A stretch of DNA of 64,000 nucleotides from Flavobacteriaceae bacterium (GTDB lineage Bacteria; Bacteroidota; Bacteroidia; Flavobacteriales; Flavobacteriaceae): the NCBI GenBank assembly GCA_018402205.1, contig JAGYIX010000007.1:1-64000 (forward strand), written 5' to 3'. Below the pieces are notes generated by a model. The model saw nothing but the letters and a program-made list of their open reading frames with translations, did not search any database and was not told the DNA's origin. The number at the start of each line of letters is the position of its first letter. Position 1 is the first letter of the stretch. The translations under genes and the position numbers were made by a program. Below, piece by piece: positions 40,510 to 51,730 of this stretch.

Positions 40510-43500
40510 AGGGTAAGAAATAAAAGTTCTACACGGGTAAAGTGATACATTTTGAGCGTGTTTAAATAAGCCATGTGTTGCGCTTGGGCCTGCTCAATGA
40601 GCTGAAGGTAGTCAAGGTAATCTATGGCTCCTTGCACGTAACTCTTTTCTGCCGTTTCGAGTGTTTTGGCATAGGCCGCAGCACCCTCGTTGTCGTATTG
40701 TATCAAAAAGTCGAGATAAACCGATCGCAGCGCATTTAAGTCTTCAACTTTTTGAGTAAGCTTTAGCTCTGTAGCCTCGGCCCGCACTCGCGAAGCCTCA
40801 AGATTAACCTTTGACTGCTTAATTTGTGCTCGCTTGGCGCCATTAAATAGCGGAATCTGAAGGGCAGCCTGTATTCCGTCGTAAGTACGGTCTAGCTCTC
40901 CGGGCTCTCTGCCTTTGAAAAGCTCTAGGGATATTCCAGGAATCATTCCTTGTCGAGCGAGCTTGAGCTGCATTTCTTGACGATTCACCGCGGCATTGGC
41001 CTGATTAAGGGCAATATTTGAACGCTCAAGATCTATGTCTTCTAACAGATAAAGTTGCTCAAAATCATCTTCTATTTCGGGACGACTTTGGTCGCTTAGG
41101 GCCCATTGCAATGCCCTATAATGCTGAGTGCGCAGTGCCTGTAGGCGCTCTAGCTCGGTTTTTACTGTAGTTGCCTTTGCCCGAAGCTGAAGAGACTCTA
41201 AAAGGGTGATGTCGCCTAATTCGAATCGGCGCTGGGCACGGTCAGAGGCATTTTGGTACAGTGCACTTAAACGGATATAAAGCGCAATCTGATGTTGGGT
41301 AAACAGATAGCTGTAATAGGTTTTTGCCACAGATTGAAATACGCTATTCTCGAGGTATTTAAGCTCTTGGGCGCTCAATTCAGTTTGAGCTTTAAGTTGC
41401 GCCGCACGCGCAAAATAAACCGACGGAAAGTCAAATTCTTGAGCAACCCCAAACACCTTGAGCGCATTACCAGACTCGGTCAGGTTGTTCTCGTCAAACT
41501 GATAATAGACCGAGGTGTTGTTAAGCGAAAAGGCCGATCGCTCTTGGGCTTCTATGCCCGAGAGTTCTAGGTTTTTCACCTTTAGGTCGGGGTGATTCAA
41601 CAGCACGCTGTCTAAGAGTTGATCTAGCCGCAATGGAGGGGCGCTACTCTCTGTTAGTGGTCGGGCCTGAAGCACTCCTAGGCTTAGTAAACAAAACAGG
41701 GTTAGCAGCTTCTTCTTTACAAGAGCGTTCGGCTTTTTATAGGTTTCTACACTGTAATAAAGCAGTGGCAAGACTATTAGGGTAAGTGCGGTAGCAGAGA
41801 TTAATCCGCCTATAACCACGCTGGCCAAAGGGCGCTGTATCTCGGCCCCGGCTGAGACCGAAACCGCCATGGGCAAAAACCCGAGTGCCGCGGCCGAAGC
41901 TGTTAACAGCACCGGGCGCAGTCTGTTCTTAGACCCCGTAATGATGCGCTTTAGCGTGTTTTGCATTCCGAGTTTTTTTAAGGCGCTAAACTCTTCGATG
42001 AGCACTATTCCGTTGAGCACAGCGATTCCGAAGAGTGCAATAAAGCCCACTCCGGCTGAAATGCTAAAAGGCAGCCCTCTGAGGTAAAGCATACCGATGC
42101 CTCCAATTGCTGCAAGCGGAATGGCCGAGAAAATCATAAGCGCCTTTAAGAGCGATTTAAACGCAAAGTAAAGCAGGAGTAAAATGAGGGCGAGAGCTAG
42201 CGGAATGGCAATAAGCAATCGCTTACTGGCCGATTGTAAGTTTTCAAATTGTCCGCCATACGAGAGGTAATATCCATTGGGAAGGTTCAGCTCGGTATCA
42301 AGGCGTCTTTGCACGTCTTGAACCACCGATTGAAGATCGCGATTGCGCACATTTACCCCCACAACGGCGCGACGCTTACCCGCGTCTCTGGCGATTTTAG
42401 CTGGGGTATTTACCTCTTGAATATCGGCTAAAGCAGCCAAAGGAATCTTTTGGCCGCTTGGGGCTGTAACAGTGAGCGTTCTTAGCTGATCAAGCTCAGA
42501 TCTAAAATCGCGGTCTGCGCGCAACACGATATCAAAAGTGCGTTCGCCCTCGAAAAGTTGGCCCGCAGACCTTCCGGCGTACAGGGTCTCTATGAGCGTA
42601 TTCACCTGCTTTACCGTGATGCCGTATTGCGCCATGGCCTGGCGTTTGTAGGTGATTTTCAGCTGTGGCAACCCCTCTATTTTTTCTACGCTAAGGTCAG
42701 AAACCCCGTCTATGTCAGCGATAAGATCGGCAATCTCGCGTGTCTTTCTAGCCAAAATTTCAAGGTCGGCCCCAAAAACTTTGATAGCCAAATCAAAACG
42801 CACCCCGGTAATAAGCTCGTTAAATCGCATCTCGATAGGCTGGGTAAATTCAAAGTCAATCGCACTGAACCGCTCAGATAGTCGCTGCTTAAACACCTCG
42901 GCCAATTCGTCTTTGGTCGACGCTGATTGCCAGGTGCTCGGAGGGGTTAGCGTGATAATCACATCGCTTTCTTCTAGCGACATGGGATCGGTGGGAATCT
43001 CAGCAGCACCAATGCGGGTAACCACCTGTTTTACCTCGGGAAACTCTAATAAAATGCGCTCAATCTCGGTGCTAATTTCTATGGTTTTCTCTAGCGAGGT
43101 ACCTGTTTTAAGCACTGGTTGAATAACAAAATCGCCTTCGTCAAGGGTGGGAATAAACTCGCCGCCCAACCTCGAAAAACCGACGATAGCCACGAGCAAT
43201 AAAAGAGCGGCAGCCATTAGAATTAACCGAATATGTCTAAGTGCACTCACCAGAAGGCCCTGGTACACTTTTTTGAGCAGCGTAAACAGCTTTTCAGAGA
43301 AGGTGGTTTTGGTTGATTTAGAAGGGCGAATCACCCAAGAAGAAACCACTGGCACATAAGTGAAACAAAGAATTATAGCGCCTATTAGGGCAAAACTAAA
43401 CACCTGAGCCATGGGAATAAACATCTTTCCTTCAACCCCGCTTAGGGAGAAAATCGGAATAAACACAATCAAGATAATTAGCTGCCCAAAAACCGCAGAA

Positions 43501-44852
43501 TGCATCATTTTGTGTGTTCCGAAGGCCACTATTTCGTCGATCTTAGACTGCCGGTCTCTTCCGCTAAGACCGTTGAACTGTGACTGCTCTTTTACGATGT
43601 AAAAGGTTAAGAAATCGACGATAATAACTGCTCCGTCTATAATAATTCCGAAATCGATGGCCCCAAGGCTCATGAGGTTTGCATCGACATTGAAGAGCTT
43701 CATTAGGCTGAGTGCAAACAGCAGTGAAAAAGGTATTACCGAAGCAACCACCAGTCCAGACCGCCAGTTTCCGAGTAAAAGCACCACCACAAAAATCACT
43801 ATAAGGCATCCCAAAAGGAGATTTTCAGCCACTGTAATCGAGGTTTTACCCACTAATGCACTACGCTCTAAAAAGGGATTCAAGTAGACCCCTTCAGGTA
43901 ACTGATCGGCAATATCTTTAAAGCGCTCTTCGATAGCCTTAAGGGTGCTGCTCTCGTCGGCACCTTTAAGCATCATGAGTTGCCCCATTACCTTTTCACC
44001 CTGCCCATTGGCAGTAATCGCCCCGAATCTGGGGGCCGAACCCACTACCGCCGTTGCAATATCTTTTATAGAAATCGGCACGCCATCGCGCGTGGTAATT
44101 GGAATCTGCTCAAGCATGGCTAGAGAATTCAACTGCCCGTCGGCGCGAATAAAATAGGCCTGATTGTTTTTTTCAATGTAGGCACCAGAGGCCACTCCAT
44201 TGCTGTTTTGCACCGCATCAAAGACCTCAGTAAGTGAGATATCTAATGCAGCAAGCTTTTCAGGCGCAAGAGCTATCTCGTACTGCTTGAGGCGGCCTCC
44301 CCAGGTAATTACTTCTATGATGCCCGGAATACCAGAAAGCTGACGGGCAATCACCCAGTCGTGTAGGGCCCTAAGATCGGTTAGCGAATAGGCTTCTTTA
44401 TAGCCTTCTTCTACTTCTAGTGTGTACTGCACCAATTCCCCCAGTCCGGTAGAAATGGGGCCCATGAACGGGCTGCCAAACCCATCAGGAATGCGGGCGT
44501 TAATCGCATCTAGGCGCTCGGTAATCAACTGACGCGGAAGGTAAGACCCCATGTCTTCGTCAAAGACCACGGTGACCACCGACAGCCCAAACTTAGAGAT
44601 CGATCTAATTTCTTGCACACCAGGAAGGTTGGCAATTTCGAGTTCTACCGGAATGGTCAAAAACTTCTCTACATCTTCGGTAGAAAGGCTGCGCGAGGTG
44701 GTGATAATCTGAACCTGATTATTGGTAATATCTGGAACCGCCCCCACCGATATAGTGGAAAGCGAATAGAGACCGGCACCCAAAATGCACAGACTCAAGA
44801 GCACCACAAAGAGTTTATTGGCTAAACTAAATTTAATCAGGCGTTCAATCAT
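40506..44852 (-). CDS. CusA/CzcA-type heavy-metal RND pump fused to a TolC-like channel
   Basis: 1448 residues. Residues ~1-1035 form a heavy-metal RND pump with 12 helices, two large periplasmic loops and the HME signature AIDFGIIIDGAVIIVD. Residues ~1060-1448 are an outer-membrane factor (PPLRLDQLLDSVLLNHPDLK, ALQIPLFNGAKRAQIKQSK, YVQGAIDYLDYLQLIEQAQA) with two helical-hairpin repeats. The same fusion occurs in other Bacteroidota; a signal-like hydrophobic stretch (KLLTLFCLLSLGVLQARPL) precedes the channel part. Metal specificity is open. In the helix-4 signature the usual Glu (IVEN/IVEF) is Asp (IVDF). No frame break across 4.3 kb. Confidence 0.9.
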   Translation of the reverse strand: MIERLIKFSLANKLFVVLLSLCILGAGLYSLSTISVGAVPDITNNQVQIITTSRSLSTEDVEKFLTIPVELEIANLPGVQEIRSISKFGLSVVTVVFDEDMGSYLPRQLITERLDAINARIPDGFGSPFMGPISTGLGELVQYTLEVEEGYKEAYSLTDLRALHDWVIARQLSGIPGIIEVITWGGRLKQYEIALAPEKLAALDISLTEVFDAVQNSNGVASGAYIEKNNQAYFIRADGQLNSLAMLEQIPITTRDGVPISIKDIATAVVGSAPRFGAITANGQGEKVMGQLMMLKGADESSTLKAIEERFKDIADQLPEGVYLNPFLERSALVGKTSITVAENLLLGCLIVIFVVVLLLGNWRSGLVVASVIPFSLLFALSLMKLFNVDANLMSLGAIDFGIIIDGAVIIVDFLTFYIVKEQSQFNGLSGRDRQSKIDEIVAFGTHKMMHSAVFGQLIILIVFIPIFSLSGVEGKMFIPMAQVFSFALIGAIILCFTYVPVVSSWVIRPSKSTKTTFSEKLFTLLKKVYQGLLVSALRHIRLILMAAALLLLVAIVGFSRLGGEFIPTLDEGDFVIQPVLKTGTSLEKTIEISTEIERILLEFPEVKQVVTRIGAAEIPTDPMSLEESDVIITLTPPSTWQSASTKDELAEVFKQRLSERFSAIDFEFTQPIEMRFNELITGVRFDLAIKVFGADLEILARKTREIADLIADIDGVSDLSVEKIEGLPQLKITYKRQAMAQYGITVKQVNTLIETLYAGRSAGQLFEGERTFDIVLRADRDFRSELDQLRTLTVTAPSGQKIPLAALADIQEVNTPAKIARDAGKRRAVVGVNVRNRDLQSVVQDVQRRLDTELNLPNGYYLSYGGQFENLQSASKRLLIAIPLALALILLLLYFAFKSLLKALMIFSAIPLAAIGGIGMLYLRGLPFSISAGVGFIALFGIAVLNGIVLIEEFSALKKLGMQNTLKRIITGSKNRLRPVLLTASAAALGFLPMAVSVSAGAEIQRPLASVVIGGLISATALTLIVLPLLYYSVETYKKPNALVKKKLLTLFCLLSLGVLQARPLTESSAPPLRLDQLLDSVLLNHPDLKVKNLELSGIEAQERSAFSLNNTSVYYQFDENNLTESGNALKVFGVAQEFDFPSVYFARAAQLKAQTELSAQELKYLENSVFQSVAKTYYSYLFTQHQIALYIRLSALYQNASDRAQRRFELGDITLLESLQLRAKATTVKTELERLQALRTQHYRALQWALSDQSRPEIEDDFEQLYLLEDIDLERSNIALNQANAAVNRQEMQLKLARQGMIPGISLELFKGREPGELDRTYDGIQAALQIPLFNGAKRAQIKQSKVNLEASRVRAEATELKLTQKVEDLNALRSVYLDFLIQYDNEGAAAYAKTLETAEKSYVQGAIDYLDYLQLIEQAQAQHMAYLNTLKMYHFTRVELLFLTL

Positions 44853-45045
44853 GGGGTGGGTGGCCAGGTATAGATGTGAAAGCGAGTACGTATTACACTT
44901 AAAGAAAACTTATATCTGATACATTTTAAAGCAGATCTTCGAATTTAACAGATTTAAGGGCAAGCCTTACCCAAGTGTTATCAATTCAGAATCAACCTAA
45001 ATTATGGATTGCAGCAGAGCCTAATTGCTTGAGTCTTAACAAACC
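44853..45045. other. Divergent promoter region, efflux pump / miaB
   Basis: This is the AT-rich left part of the intergenic region between the pump gene (minus) and miaB (plus). No open frame, and no clear TAnnTTTG for the pump. A metal-regulator operator may lie here but I cannot point to one. Confidence 0.3.
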
Positions 45046-45084
45046 GACATTTTGTCAGTTTTTAGCTTGAAATGCCTAATTTTG
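45046..45084 (+). promoter_or_regulatory. Promoter with palindrome upstream of miaB
   Basis: GACA-TTT-TGTC (45046-45056) is a small palindrome. It overlaps the -33 TTG (45052-45054), followed by a 22-base spacer and TAATTTTG (45077-45084). The adjacent TTGTCAGT (45052-45059) recurs upstream of groES (49620-49627). Confidence 0.5.
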
Positions 45085-45106
45085 CATGAGCTAAACAAAT
45101 GATGCA

Positions 45107-46564
45107 TTGAAACCTTTAGATAAGAACCCGAATCAGTACAACGGAGATGTGCTCGACAAACCTGAGACCTCTGGCGGCCGCAAGCTGTATATAGAGTCGT
45201 ACGGATGCCAGATGAACTTCTCTGACAGCGAGATTGTGGCCTCTATCTTAGGCAAAGAAGGGTTTAGCACCACCACCCTGCTTGAAGAGGCCGACCTAGT
45301 GCTCGTAAATACCTGCTCTATTCGAGAAAAGGCCGAGCAAACAGTGCGCAAGCGCCTGGAACACTTTAACCACGTTAAAAAATCCCGCCCCAATATGAAG
45401 GTGGGGGTTCTCGGATGCATGGCCGAACGCCTCAAGCACCAATTTTTAGAGGAAGAAAAAATAGTAGATATGGTCGTGGGGCCAGACGCCTATAAAGACC
45501 TTCCAAATTTGGTGGCCGAAATTGATGAGGGCCGCGATGCCGTAAATGTGATTCTCTCTAAAGAAGAAACCTATGGCGATGTTGCACCGGTACGCCTAAA
45601 CTCCAACGGAGTAACCGCCTTTGTTTCGATCACCCGCGGATGCGACAATATGTGCACCTTCTGTGTGGTTCCGTTTACCCGCGGCCGCGAACGCAGCCGC
45701 GATCCGCAGTCGATCTTAGAAGAAGTAGATGATCTGGCTGCGCGCAAATTCAAAGAGATCACTCTTTTAGGCCAAAATGTCGATTCTTACCTCTGGTTCG
45801 GCGGGGGCCTCAAAAAAGATTTCAGCAAAGCCACCCCAATGCAGCAGGCCACCTCGGTTAATTTCTCTCAACTGCTCACTATGGTTGCCGAGGCTCACCC
45901 CCACATGCGCATTCGGTTTTCGACCTCGAATCCGCAAGACATGACCCTTGACGTGATCGACACCATGGCCAAATACGAGAATATTTGCAACTATATTCAC
46001 CTGCCGGTTCAAAGCGGATCCAACCGCATCTTGCAGCAAATGAATCGCCTGCACACCCGAGAAGAATACATGACGCTGATAGATAATATTTTGGCGCGTA
46101 TACCCGACTGCGCTATAAGTCAAGACATGATCACCGGATTTCCTACCGAGACCGAAGAAGACCACCAAGACACGCTTTCACTCATGGACTACGTGAAGTA
46201 CGACTTCGGATTCATGTTTGCCTATTCAGAGCGCCCGGGCACTCTAGCGGCGCGTAAACTGGAAGACGACGTGCCCGAAGAGGTCAAGAAGCGACGCCTC
46301 AACGAAATCATAGCCCTTCAGCTACAACACAGCCTACACCGCACCAAACAACACCTCGGAAAAACACAAGAAGTACTCATAGAGGGGCCTTCCAAAAAAT
46401 CAGCCAACCAGTGGATGGGGCGCAACAGCCAAAACACCGTAGTAGTTTTTGAAAAAGAAAACTACCAGGTAGGAGACTATGTCGATGTATTTATCGAAGA
46501 CTGTACCTCAGCCACCCTGCTCGGAAGAGCTGTGGGTTACGGAAAAAATCAAGTAGACGCATGA
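45107..46564 (+). CDS. miaB: tRNA-2-methylthio-N6-isopentenyladenosine methylthiotransferase MiaB
   Basis: 485 residues. The UPF0004 domain ([37 protein letters not shown]) supplies three auxiliary-cluster cysteines. The radical-SAM core has [20 protein letters not shown] (CxxxCxxC), then GQNVDSY and [15 protein letters not shown], and a C-terminal TRAM domain runs from residue ~415. It methylthiolates A37 of UNN-decoding tRNAs. The frame has no ATG before the conserved region: TTG at 45107 is the apparent start, and a 3-codon ATG ORF (ATG ATG CAT TGA) overlaps it. The stop overlaps the next gene by 4 bases. Confidence 0.92.
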   Translation: MKPLDKNPNQYNGDVLDKPETSGGRKLYIESYGCQMNFSDSEIVASILGKEGFSTTTLLEEADLVLVNTCSIREKAEQTVRKRLEHFNHVKKSRPNMKVGVLGCMAERLKHQFLEEEKIVDMVVGPDAYKDLPNLVAEIDEGRDAVNVILSKEETYGDVAPVRLNSNGVTAFVSITRGCDNMCTFCVVPFTRGRERSRDPQSILEEVDDLAARKFKEITLLGQNVDSYLWFGGGLKKDFSKATPMQQATSVNFSQLLTMVAEAHPHMRIRFSTSNPQDMTLDVIDTMAKYENICNYIHLPVQSGSNRILQQMNRLHTREEYMTLIDNILARIPDCAISQDMITGFPTETEEDHQDTLSLMDYVKYDFGFMFAYSERPGTLAARKLEDDVPEEVKKRRLNEIIALQLQHSLHRTKQHLGKTQEVLIEGPSKKSANQWMGRNSQNTVVVFEKENYQVGDYVDVFIEDCTSATLLGRAVGYGKNQVDA

Positions 46565-47796
46565 GCAATGTTCAAACCGTAAAGCAACGCTTTGAGATCA
46601 TTGGAAACGATCCGAAGCTCAATCGCGCCATAGAAAAGGGCCTTCGTGTTGGGCCCACCGACATTTCGGTGCTGATCACAGGCGAAAGTGGTGTCGGAAA
46701 AGAGGCCATGCCCAAAATCATTCACTCTGAATCGCATCGCAAGCACGGAAAATACATTGCCGTGAACTGCGGAGCCATTCCTGAAGGAACCATCGATTCT
46801 GAGCTATTCGGTCACGAAAAAGGAGCCTTCACTGGAGCCACTCAAACCCGTCTCGGTTATTTCGAAGTAGCCGATAAGGGAACCATCTTTTTAGACGAAG
46901 TGGGCGAATTGCCGCTGCCAACTCAAGTGCGGTTACTAAGGGTGCTCGAGACCGGAGAATTCCTGAAAGTCGGATCGTCTAAAGTGCAAAAAACCGACGT
47001 GCGCATCATAGCCGCCACCAACGTAGACATGCAGCAATCGATCAAAAAAGAGCGATTTCGAGAAGACCTCTACTACCGTTTGAGTACCGTTGAAATAGAG
47101 CTACCGCCCTTGCGCGAGCGCAAAGAAGACATACATCTACTCTTCAGAAAGTTCGCGGTCGACTTCGGGCGCAAATACAACATGCCCACCATCAGACTTG
47201 ACGACAGCGCCGTTCATTTGCTCGAAAAATACCATTGGCCCGGAAACATCCGCCAGCTTCGAAACACCGCCGAACAAATTTCGGTGCTAGAAACCGAGCG
47301 CAGCATAACGGCACTAACCCTTCAGAGTTACCTGCCGCATTACCGAGAAAACAACCTTCCGGCGGTCATCGGATCGACCAAAAGAGACGATAACGATTTC
47401 AGTTCAGAGCGCGAGATTCTCTACAAAATCTTGTTTGATATGCGCGCCGACATAAACGAACTCAAAAAACTCACCTCTAGCCAGGGCGGCTCTTCTAAGC
47501 GCAATCAGCAAGAAGAACGCGAACTCTATTATGAAGCTGAAGAAGAGCTTAGCACAAGCGAAAACGAGCAACTAGAGATTCTGCGCCTACCCGAAAACCG
47601 CAGCGTCGCAGCGAGCAATCGCTATGAGTTTGCCGAAGAAATTCAGGAAGAAGAAACCCTATCTTTACAAGAGAGAGAGGTTGAATTGATTAAAAAATCT
47701 TTAGAGCGTAACGGGGGGCGGCGCAAAGCGGCCGCCGACGAACTCGGTATTTCCGAGCGCACCCTTTACCGCAAAATCAAGCAATACGATTTATGA
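46561..47796 (+). CDS. Sigma-54-dependent transcriptional activator without receiver domain
   Basis: 411 residues. The AAA+ sigma-54 interaction domain starts almost at the N-terminus ([16 protein letters not shown] Walker [19 protein letters not shown] with the sigma-54-contacting [19 protein letters not shown] Walker [11 protein letters not shown]). After a linker, a C-terminal Fis-type helix-turn-helix follows ([20 protein letters not shown]). With no N-terminal sensory domain, activity is probably set by expression, nucleotide state or a partner. It overlaps miaB and lptE by 4 bases each, so it is in one operon. Likely targets include groESL downstream (inferred). Confidence 0.88.
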   Translation: MSNVQTVKQRFEIIGNDPKLNRAIEKGLRVGPTDISVLITGESGVGKEAMPKIIHSESHRKHGKYIAVNCGAIPEGTIDSELFGHEKGAFTGATQTRLGYFEVADKGTIFLDEVGELPLPTQVRLLRVLETGEFLKVGSSKVQKTDVRIIAATNVDMQQSIKKERFREDLYYRLSTVEIELPPLRERKEDIHLLFRKFAVDFGRKYNMPTIRLDDSAVHLLEKYHWPGNIRQLRNTAEQISVLETERSITALTLQSYLPHYRENNLPAVIGSTKRDDNDFSSEREILYKILFDMRADINELKKLTSSQGGSSKRNQQEERELYYEAEEELSTSENEQLEILRLPENRSVAASNRYEFAEEIQEEETLSLQEREVELIKKSLERNGGRRKAAADELGISERTLYRKIKQYDL

Positions 47797-48317
47797 AAGG
47801 TATAATACGCATAAGTGCTTTAAGTTTTGTTCTACTGCTTGCATCTTGCGGCCTTAGGATTAACTATAATTTGTCAGGTGCCAGCGTCGGAACCGCCGAA
47901 AACTTTCAGGTAAACTTTTTTCAAAACCTGGCCGACCAAACGCCCGGATCTGTCATAGAGCCAGGCCTTGACCGCGACTTTACGATAGGCCTTCAAGACG
48001 TGATCTTAAACCAAACCAGCCTTTCACTTACCAATTCAGGGGGAGATCTGGTGTACGAAGGAGAAATCGTTGAATATCGAGTGCAACCTATGACGGCGAC
48101 CTCAGCTCAAACTGCCGCACAAAACCGACTTAAAGTAACTGTAAACGTGCGCTTTTTCAACAAGACCAAAGAAGATTCCGACTTTGAGAACCGCTTTAGT
48201 TTTTTCTACGACTTTCCGGCTAATAGTCTGCTTGAATCGGTAAAATCTCAGGCCCACGAGGTCATCTTTGAGCGCTTGACTCAAGACATTTTTAACGCTT
48301 CGCTAGCCGACTGGTAA
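47793..48317 (+). CDS. lptE: LptE-family LPS-assembly lipoprotein
   Basis: 174 residues with lipoprotein signal (ALSFVLLLASC-GLRINYNL). The repeated beta-strand pattern and the segment FTIGLQDVILNQTSLSLTN match the Bacteroidota LptE group. It would plug the LptD barrel and assist LPS insertion in the outer membrane. Start overlaps the regulator stop by 4 bases; the next gene follows after 4 bases. Confidence 0.8.
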   Translation: MKGIIRISALSFVLLLASCGLRINYNLSGASVGTAENFQVNFFQNLADQTPGSVIEPGLDRDFTIGLQDVILNQTSLSLTNSGGDLVYEGEIVEYRVQPMTATSAQTAAQNRLKVTVNVRFFNKTKEDSDFENRFSFFYDFPANSLLESVKSQAHEVIFERLTQDIFNASLADW

Positions 48318-48321
48318 CCCA

Positions 48322-49176
48322 ATGACGATCAACGCGCAGACATACTTGCACTATTTGGCGCAGCCTACATCGCTCTCTGATCAAGACCTCGATCAGCTGC
48401 GCAACCTAACGCATCGTTTCAGCTATCTGCAAAGCGCCTGGACATTGCGCTGGCTCAACGCCCAAGATGCAGATGAAAAACAAAAAGCGCTAGTGCGAGC
48501 AGCTGCTTTGACTTATGACCGAACAATCTTATTGCGCTTGCAGCGAGACCCTTTAATCGTTCTAGAAAGCGCAGTGATAGAGGCCGCTCAAACGGCTATT
48601 ATAGTAGACGATGAAGCGCTAGAAATCCAAGAATTAGCGGGGGTTGAACCTCGAGAAAACCGGGTTTCTCAATACGTAACCGACGCCCGCTCCGGATTCG
48701 ATAAACAGCTAGATGAAATAGAAGTTTCTCCGCGCATTCCAGTGCCCGAGGCGCTGCATTTTGAGATTGAAGGGCCTATCGAACAAAGCACCGAAAAATC
48801 TAGTGGTGCAAGTACCCAAAAAACATTCGCTGACTGGATGAAACTTATGGTAAGCGGAACGGCCGAAGGGCTCCTAGAACATCACATTGAAAACCGAGAT
48901 AAGCAGCGCAAGTTTGAGCTGCTTGATAGGTTTATTCAAGACAAACCAAAAATTAAGGCAGACCCCAATCATGAAACTGAATATGAGGTAGACGACACTG
49001 TTTATTTTGATTACCAAGAAATGGTAACTGAAACCCTTGCCCTTCTGTTATTTGATCAAAAAAAGTACAGTAAAGCCATTAAAGCCTATAAAGCGCTAAT
49101 GGTGAAAATTCCAGAAAAAAGTAGTTTCTTTGCAGACCAAATTAAAAAAGCCAAGGCTCTTAAGGCCAAGGAATAA
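48322..49176 (+). CDS. Conserved hypothetical protein between lptE and secG
   Basis: 284 residues, cytoplasmic, no signal or membrane helix. N-terminal helical region (QTYLHYLAQPTSLSDQDLDQ, ...FSYLQSAWTLRWLNAQD); a low-complexity middle (EGPIEQSTEKSSGASTQKTF); then DWMKLMVSG, DRFIQDKPKIKAD and a C-terminal TPR-like hairpin (EMVTETLALLLFDQKKYSKA, IKAYKALMVKIPEK). The position between lptE and secG is shared with other Flavobacteriia. Function unknown; protein-protein interaction is suggested by the TPR-like end. Confidence 0.75.
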   Translation: MTINAQTYLHYLAQPTSLSDQDLDQLRNLTHRFSYLQSAWTLRWLNAQDADEKQKALVRAAALTYDRTILLRLQRDPLIVLESAVIEAAQTAIIVDDEALEIQELAGVEPRENRVSQYVTDARSGFDKQLDEIEVSPRIPVPEALHFEIEGPIEQSTEKSSGASTQKTFADWMKLMVSGTAEGLLEHHIENRDKQRKFELLDRFIQDKPKIKADPNHETEYEVDDTVYFDYQEMVTETLALLLFDQKKYSKAIKAYKALMVKIPEKSSFFADQIKKAKALKAKE

Positions 49177-49187
49177 GAACAATTTAT

Positions 49188-49571
49188 ATGAGTACTTTCT
49201 CGATTTTTTTGATTCTAATTATGGTGGTTTCGTTGCTACTTATTTTAGTAGTAATGGTTCAAAACCCTAAAGGAGGCGGGCTTTCGTCTTCTTTCGGCGG
49301 AGGGGGTAACCAAGTGGTTGGCGGCGTAAAGAGCACTAATAATTTCTTAGATAAAACCACATGGACACTAGCCATTCTAATGGTATCTCTCATTTTACTG
49401 TCTAACGTATCGTTAAAGTCGGCCTTTGGCACCAACGAATCTCGGCTTATCGACGGAGACGCGGCGCCTATGGAAGAAATGATTCCCGAAGAAACTCTAC
49501 TGCCTGAAGTGGAAGCAGAAGGTATAGAACCTTCTTCTGGCGAAGAGCCTTCAGAAACATCAGAGCAATAA
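49188..49571 (+). CDS. secG: Preprotein translocase subunit SecG
   Basis: 127 residues. Two membrane helices (FSIFLILIMVVSLLLILVVM and TWTLAILMVSLILLSNVSLK) flank the conserved VQNPKGGGLSSSFGGG loop. A long acidic, Glu/Pro-rich C-terminal tail (DAAPMEEMIPEETLLPEVEA) extends beyond the usual E. coli-type length but is common in this phylum. It assists SecYEG-mediated export. Last gene before a terminator. Confidence 0.92.
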   Translation: MSTFSIFLILIMVVSLLLILVVMVQNPKGGGLSSSFGGGGNQVVGGVKSTNNFLDKTTWTLAILMVSLILLSNVSLKSAFGTNESRLIDGDAAPMEEMIPEETLLPEVEAEGIEPSSGEEPSETSEQ

Positions 49572-49610
49572 AAGGTCCAAGCTTAAGGGGTCTATTTTTA
49601 AACGAAACAA

Positions 49611-49643
49611 AATGTCAGCTTGTCAGTAATGCTGGCATTTTTT
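49611..49643 (+). terminator. Terminator after secG
   Basis: AATGTCAGC / GCTGGCATT, a 9-bp stem with one G-U pair, 11-base loop and a run of T (49638-49643). The loop carries TTGTCAGT, so the element may double as an upstream site for groES. Confidence 0.6.
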
Positions 49644-49669
49644 GTTGGCTGTTGTCACCTTTTTTGAAG

Positions 49670-49684
49670 TGGCACGGTTTTGGT
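49670..49684 (+). promoter_or_regulatory. Candidate sigma-54 (-24/-12) promoter of groESL
   Basis: TGGCACGGTTTTGGT matches TGGCACN5TTGCW at the -24 box exactly. At -12 it has GT where GC is standard, with the correct 10-base GG-to-GN spacing. The groES ATG is 36 bases downstream. No CIRCE repeat is present. Confidence 0.45.
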
Positions 49685-49719
49685 CTTAAGTAAAGTCGAA
49701 AATTCTAAAATTCAAATAA

Positions 49720-49998
49720 ATGGCAAAGTTATCTATCAAACCATTGGCCGACAGGGTTCTAGTGGAGCCCCTAGAGGCTGAAACAACTACTGCTTCTGGA
49801 ATCATCATTCCAGACACAGCAAAAGAAAAACCTCAAAAAGGTACCGTTGTGGCAGTTGGCCCAGGTACGAAAGATGAAAAGCTCACCGTCAAGGTTGGAG
49901 ATGCCGTGCTTTACGGCAAGTATTCTGGAACCGAACTCAAGCTAGAGGGTAAAGAATACCTCATGATGCGCGAGAGTGACATTTTAGCAATTGTTTAA
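49720..49998 (+). CDS. groES: Co-chaperonin GroES
   Basis: 92 residues, full length: [20 protein letters not shown], the mobile loop [27 protein letters not shown] and the C-terminal [13 protein letters not shown]. It caps GroEL for ATP-driven protein folding. 21 bases upstream of groEL, one operon. Confidence 0.96.
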   Translation: MAKLSIKPLADRVLVEPLEAETTTASGIIIPDTAKEKPQKGTVVAVGPGTKDEKLTVKVGDAVLYGKYSGTELKLEGKEYLMMRESDILAIV

Positions 49999-51651
<1,653 letters not shown>

Positions 51652-51671
51652 TTCAGACCGCTTTTGAATGC

Positions 51672-51701
51672 AAAACCCGCGCCTTTCGGCGCGGGTTTTT
51701 T
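51672..51701 (+). terminator. Rho-independent terminator after groEL
   Basis: A perfect 12-bp stem AAAACCCGCGCC / GGCGCGGGTTTT with a TTTC loop and a T-tract to 51701; it may also serve the convergent gene ending at 51731. Confidence 0.88.
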
Positions 51702-51730
51702 GTTTTAGATCTGCGAACAACCTTAACCCA

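Noticed and set aside
49572-49719. CIRCE element for HrcA control of groESL
   Set aside because: The TTAGCACTC-N9-GAGTGCTAA repeat is absent.
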